A stretch of 16,747 nt of DNA, taken from contig JAYENB010000124.1 in assembly GCA_034721855.1 (NCBI GenBank), positions 1-16,747 on the forward strand, given 5' to 3'. The notes beneath the pieces were generated by a model. That model was not told the origin of the DNA. It saw only the letters and a program-made list of their open reading frames with translations, and did not search any database. A program made the position numbers and the translations under genes. The stretch is from JAQIBY01 sp034721855. Lineage in GTDB: Bacteria > Bacteroidota > Bacteroidia > Bacteroidales > ML635J-15. Positions 14,335-16,747 of this stretch are shown one piece after another (within the stretch, counting starts at the first letter, position 1; each line of letters opens with the position of its first letter).

Positions 14335-16435
14335 AAATCTCATTACATACCTGTTGATAAGTGGTTGCATATTTTTGCTTTCATCAAAACTCCATGCCCA
14401 GGATTTTTCTGAAATGTCTCAAAATTCAGACATAGAAAGCATTATCGAAATTCTGGCCGAGCGCAGTGATGCCGAACTGGATTATTCCTCTTTTGTTGAA
14501 CGCATGATTGAGTTGTCGCAAGATCCCGTTAACATCAATAAGGCAAGCGAGGCAGATCTGAGTGAATTGGTGTTTCTGACGGATTTTCAGGTATTCAATT
14601 TATTGAATTACCGCAAAAACGTGGCCACCATACATTCGCCTTACGAATTGCAGTTTTTGTATGGGTTTGATAAAGAACTTGTCAGGTTGATGATGCCATT
14701 TGTTTCTTTTGAAACCGGAGCAGCAGGGGTGAAAGAATTTCCCCTGAAAAATGCGTTTAAATATGGCAGGCATGATCTTTTTCTGCGTCATGAACGGGTG
14801 TTGGAGGAACAAAAAGGATACCGGGAAATTCCCGACAGCATTTTGGCAGAAAATCCCGATAAATCAAGGTACCTTGGATCGCCGGATAAATTGTACCTCC
14901 GGTATAAATATTATTACAAAAATAAACTCAGCATCGGGCTGACTGCTGAGAAAGATGCCGGAGAAGAATTTTTCACGGGCAGCAATCCGTATGGTTTTGA
15001 TTATTATGCCGGCCATGTGCAAATCCAGGATGTGGGAGTGATTAAAACATTGAATGTTGGTGATTATTCCGTACAGTTTGGACAGGGGCTGGTAGCCTGG
15101 TCATCAATGAGCTTTGGAAAAACCCCCTATGTGATGAATGTGATACGCAAAGGACGGGGCATTTACCGCTACACTAGCAGCAACGAAAACCAGTTTATGC
15201 GTGGTGGTGGTACCACAATAAGGCTGGGTGCTTTTGATATATCAGCATTTTATTCAAACAAAAGCATTGATGCCAACATTGATTTACAAGACACCATCAC
15301 CAACAGCATTGAATCGGTGACATCATTCCAAAATGTCGGGTATCACCGTACACCCAATGAAATAGCAGACAAAAATGCCATCAACGAACAAATTGCCGGA
15401 GGGAATGTAAAATACAGCCATAAAAACCTCAGGCTGGGGATGACGTATGCATTTTATAAATACAATGCTGATCTGCTTACCGGTGACCAGCCGTATGAAT
15501 TGTTCCGGTTTTCAGGCAACAGTTTTATGAACCTCGGTGCTGATTTCAGGTACCAATACCGTAAATACGCTTTGTTTGGCGAGGTGGCTACCAACGATGT
15601 GTATGAACCGGCAGTTGTGGGAGGCTTTGTGTTCAATGCTGTTCCTCAAGTGGCTTTTTCCGGTGTGTACCGCAACATTTCCCCTGGTTATTATGCCGGG
15701 TACGCCAGCGCTTTTGGTGAACAATCCACCCTTGGAAATGAAAAAGGGTTTTATCTTGGCGCAGAGGTAAATCCTGCTGCTGACTGGACACTTCACTGTT
15801 ATATGGATATGTTTAGATTTCCATGGATGAGATACAACGCCGGCAGCCCATCCAATGGCTATGACTGGCTGGCGCAAATTGACTATGAAATGAGCCGGGC
15901 TGTGAGCATGTACGTGCGAATGAAAGGCCAGGAAAAAGAAGAAAACCTAAGCATTGATGATACAGATTTGTCACTGATGTTGCCGGAGAAACAATTGAAA
16001 GCTAGGTACAGTTTAAAAATTGAACCCGATGATCAACTGCGTTTAAAATCACAAGTGGAATATGCCGGTTTTCAGGCCAATGATGCCGAAACAATGGAAC
16101 ATGGCTGGGTGCTGTCGCAGGATGTCATCTGGCAACTGCAAAAAATGCCGCTGAGGTTTGTTACCCGGTTTGCACTTTTCCGTACGGATTCTTACGATAC
16201 ACGGATATATTCGTATGAATATGATGTGCTTTATGCCTTTTCCATTCCCTCCTATTATTATCATGGCAATCGAGTGTATTTGCTGGCAAAATATTCACCG
16301 CATGATAACATAGACATCTGGTTCAGGATTGCACGGACATATTATAACAACAGAGATGTTGTCAGTAGCTCATTAAGTCAAATTGATGCCCCGCATAAAA
16401 CGGATGTGAAATTGCAGGTGCGGTTCAAATTTTGA
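14324..16435 (+). CDS. Helix-hairpin-helix protein with outer-membrane beta-barrel
   Basis: This 703-residue protein has a signal peptide (hydrophobic 6-22, probable cut after LHA at 25). Residues about 66-128 hold one or two ComEA-like helix-hairpin-helix units (DPVNINKASEADLSEL, then a second hairpin-like stretch, SPYELQFLYGFDKELV). From about 140 to the end are amphipathic beta strands rich in Tyr, Phe and Gly, with the last residues LQVRFKF ending in Phe, as in outer-membrane barrels. Proteins of this layout recur in Bacteroidota and are usually named only by the helix-hairpin-helix. The hairpin domain may bind DNA or may act as a protein docking unit in the periplasm; neither is shown here. 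It overlaps the PorV-like gene by 11 bases, which suggests the two act together in the outer membrane. Confidence 0.75.
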   Translation: MHFKNLITYLLISGCIFLLSSKLHAQDFSEMSQNSDIESIIEILAERSDAELDYSSFVERMIELSQDPVNINKASEADLSELVFLTDFQVFNLLNYRKNVATIHSPYELQFLYGFDKELVRLMMPFVSFETGAAGVKEFPLKNAFKYGRHDLFLRHERVLEEQKGYREIPDSILAENPDKSRYLGSPDKLYLRYKYYYKNKLSIGLTAEKDAGEEFFTGSNPYGFDYYAGHVQIQDVGVIKTLNVGDYSVQFGQGLVAWSSMSFGKTPYVMNVIRKGRGIYRYTSSNENQFMRGGGTTIRLGAFDISAFYSNKSIDANIDLQDTITNSIESVTSFQNVGYHRTPNEIADKNAINEQIAGGNVKYSHKNLRLGMTYAFYKYNADLLTGDQPYELFRFSGNSFMNLGADFRYQYRKYALFGEVATNDVYEPAVVGGFVFNAVPQVAFSGVYRNISPGYYAGYASAFGEQSTLGNEKGFYLGAEVNPAADWTLHCYMDMFRFPWMRYNAGSPSNGYDWLAQIDYEMSRAVSMYVRMKGQEKEENLSIDDTDLSLMLPEKQLKARYSLKIEPDDQLRLKSQVEYAGFQANDAETMEHGWVLSQDVIWQLQKMPLRFVTRFALFRTDSYDTRIYSYEYDVLYAFSIPSYYYHGNRVYLLAKYSPHDNIDIWFRIARTYYNNRDVVSSSLSQIDAPHKTDVKLQVRFKF

Positions 16436-16505
16436 GAAATTTTGTAAACGTTCACAGTTAAAAACAGTTAACCTTGTTGGCTCTATTAAACTACAATGTT
16501 GTTTC

Positions 16506-16533
16506 AAATATTTTGTTAATTCGCAAAATATTT
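16506..16533. promoter_or_regulatory. AT-rich perfect inverted repeat downstream of the helix-hairpin-helix gene
   Basis: AAATATTTTG (16506-16515) and CAAAATATTT (16524-16533) are exact reverse complements around an 8-base spacer. It lies 70 bases beyond the last stop codon. It lacks the GC stem and T run of a standard terminator and may be an operator for a gene beyond the window. The rest of the 312-base terminal spacer holds only the heptad hairpin; I see no gene in it. Confidence 0.4.
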
Positions 16534-16626
16534 TAATCAAAGTTATTGATATTTATCATTTGAATAACGAATAACGAAGGAAAATGAAATGAATAGTGTT
16601 TGTGTTAATTTTACACTTGGATCGCA

Positions 16627-16703
16627 AATTAGTTGGCAATAAGGCAGTTGGCAATTGGCAAAAGACATTTCCCTTTTTGCCTACTGCCTACTGCCTACTA
16701 ATT
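16627..16703. repeat. Inverted repeat built of tandem heptads (AGTTGGC / TGCCTAC)
   Basis: The right arm is three exact TGCCTAC heptads (16678-16698). The left arm is AGTTGGC, an 8-base variant AATAAGGC, AGTTGGC and AATTGGC (16631-16659). The arms pair as reverse complements from AATTAGT at the outside to GGCAAAA at the loop, with one extra unit on the left. There is no coding frame. Confidence 0.8.
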
Positions 16704-16747
16704 CAATAGAACCAAATATTTCTAACACCATTTTATTTAAATTGAGC

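Overview
The window looks like chromosomal DNA from an anaerobic or fermentative member of the Bacteroidota. The main clues are a secreted subtilisin with a type IX secretion (Por) C-terminal tail, a PorV-like outer-membrane protein, a helix-hairpin-helix protein fused to an outer-membrane barrel, a TAnnTTTG-type promoter before purE, and an NADH-linked [FeFe] hydrogenase operon. Assignment below phylum level is not possible from this sequence. I saw no tRNA, rRNA, CRISPR array or complete insertion sequence.

Layout. 1-2430 (minus): a bifunctional-nuclease-family gene followed 3 bases later by a CNT-type nucleoside transporter that carries an extra N-terminal exported domain. 2431-3125: a decayed intergenic stretch with a frameshifted small gene (slip at a GAAT triplet repeat), a remnant of a four-helix-bundle (23S-IVS-like) gene, and a 162-bp MITE-like element with a 6-bp target duplication inside that remnant; it ends in a clear Rho-independent terminator. 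3126-6612 (minus): a three-gene hydrogenase operon (NuoE-like, short NuoF-like, HydA). Two adjacent Rex-like operators lie just upstream. 6853-9046: p-aminobenzoate synthesis, with pabB-pabC on the minus strand and pabA divergent. 9267-12675 (minus): a secreted S8 protease followed by a family-4-like uracil-DNA glycosylase with an extra Cys-rich tail. 13016-16435 (plus): purE translationally coupled to two outer-membrane protein genes.

How the parts fit. The hydrogenase genes predict NADH-linked hydrogen metabolism. The NuoF-like subunit lacks both the N-terminal 2Fe-2S domain and the C-terminal ferredoxin domain of classical bifurcating HydB, which bears on whether the enzyme can bifurcate. 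The Rex-like sites would link expression to the NADH/NAD+ ratio. The pab genes feed folate, and purE uses folate-dependent purine synthesis.

The most unusual non-coding signal is a recurring design. Four intergenic spacers (about 2853-3014, 9101-9168, 12788-12877 and 16627-16703) each hold an inverted repeat whose arms are built from short tandem units of 7 or 8 bp, with a different unit sequence at each site.
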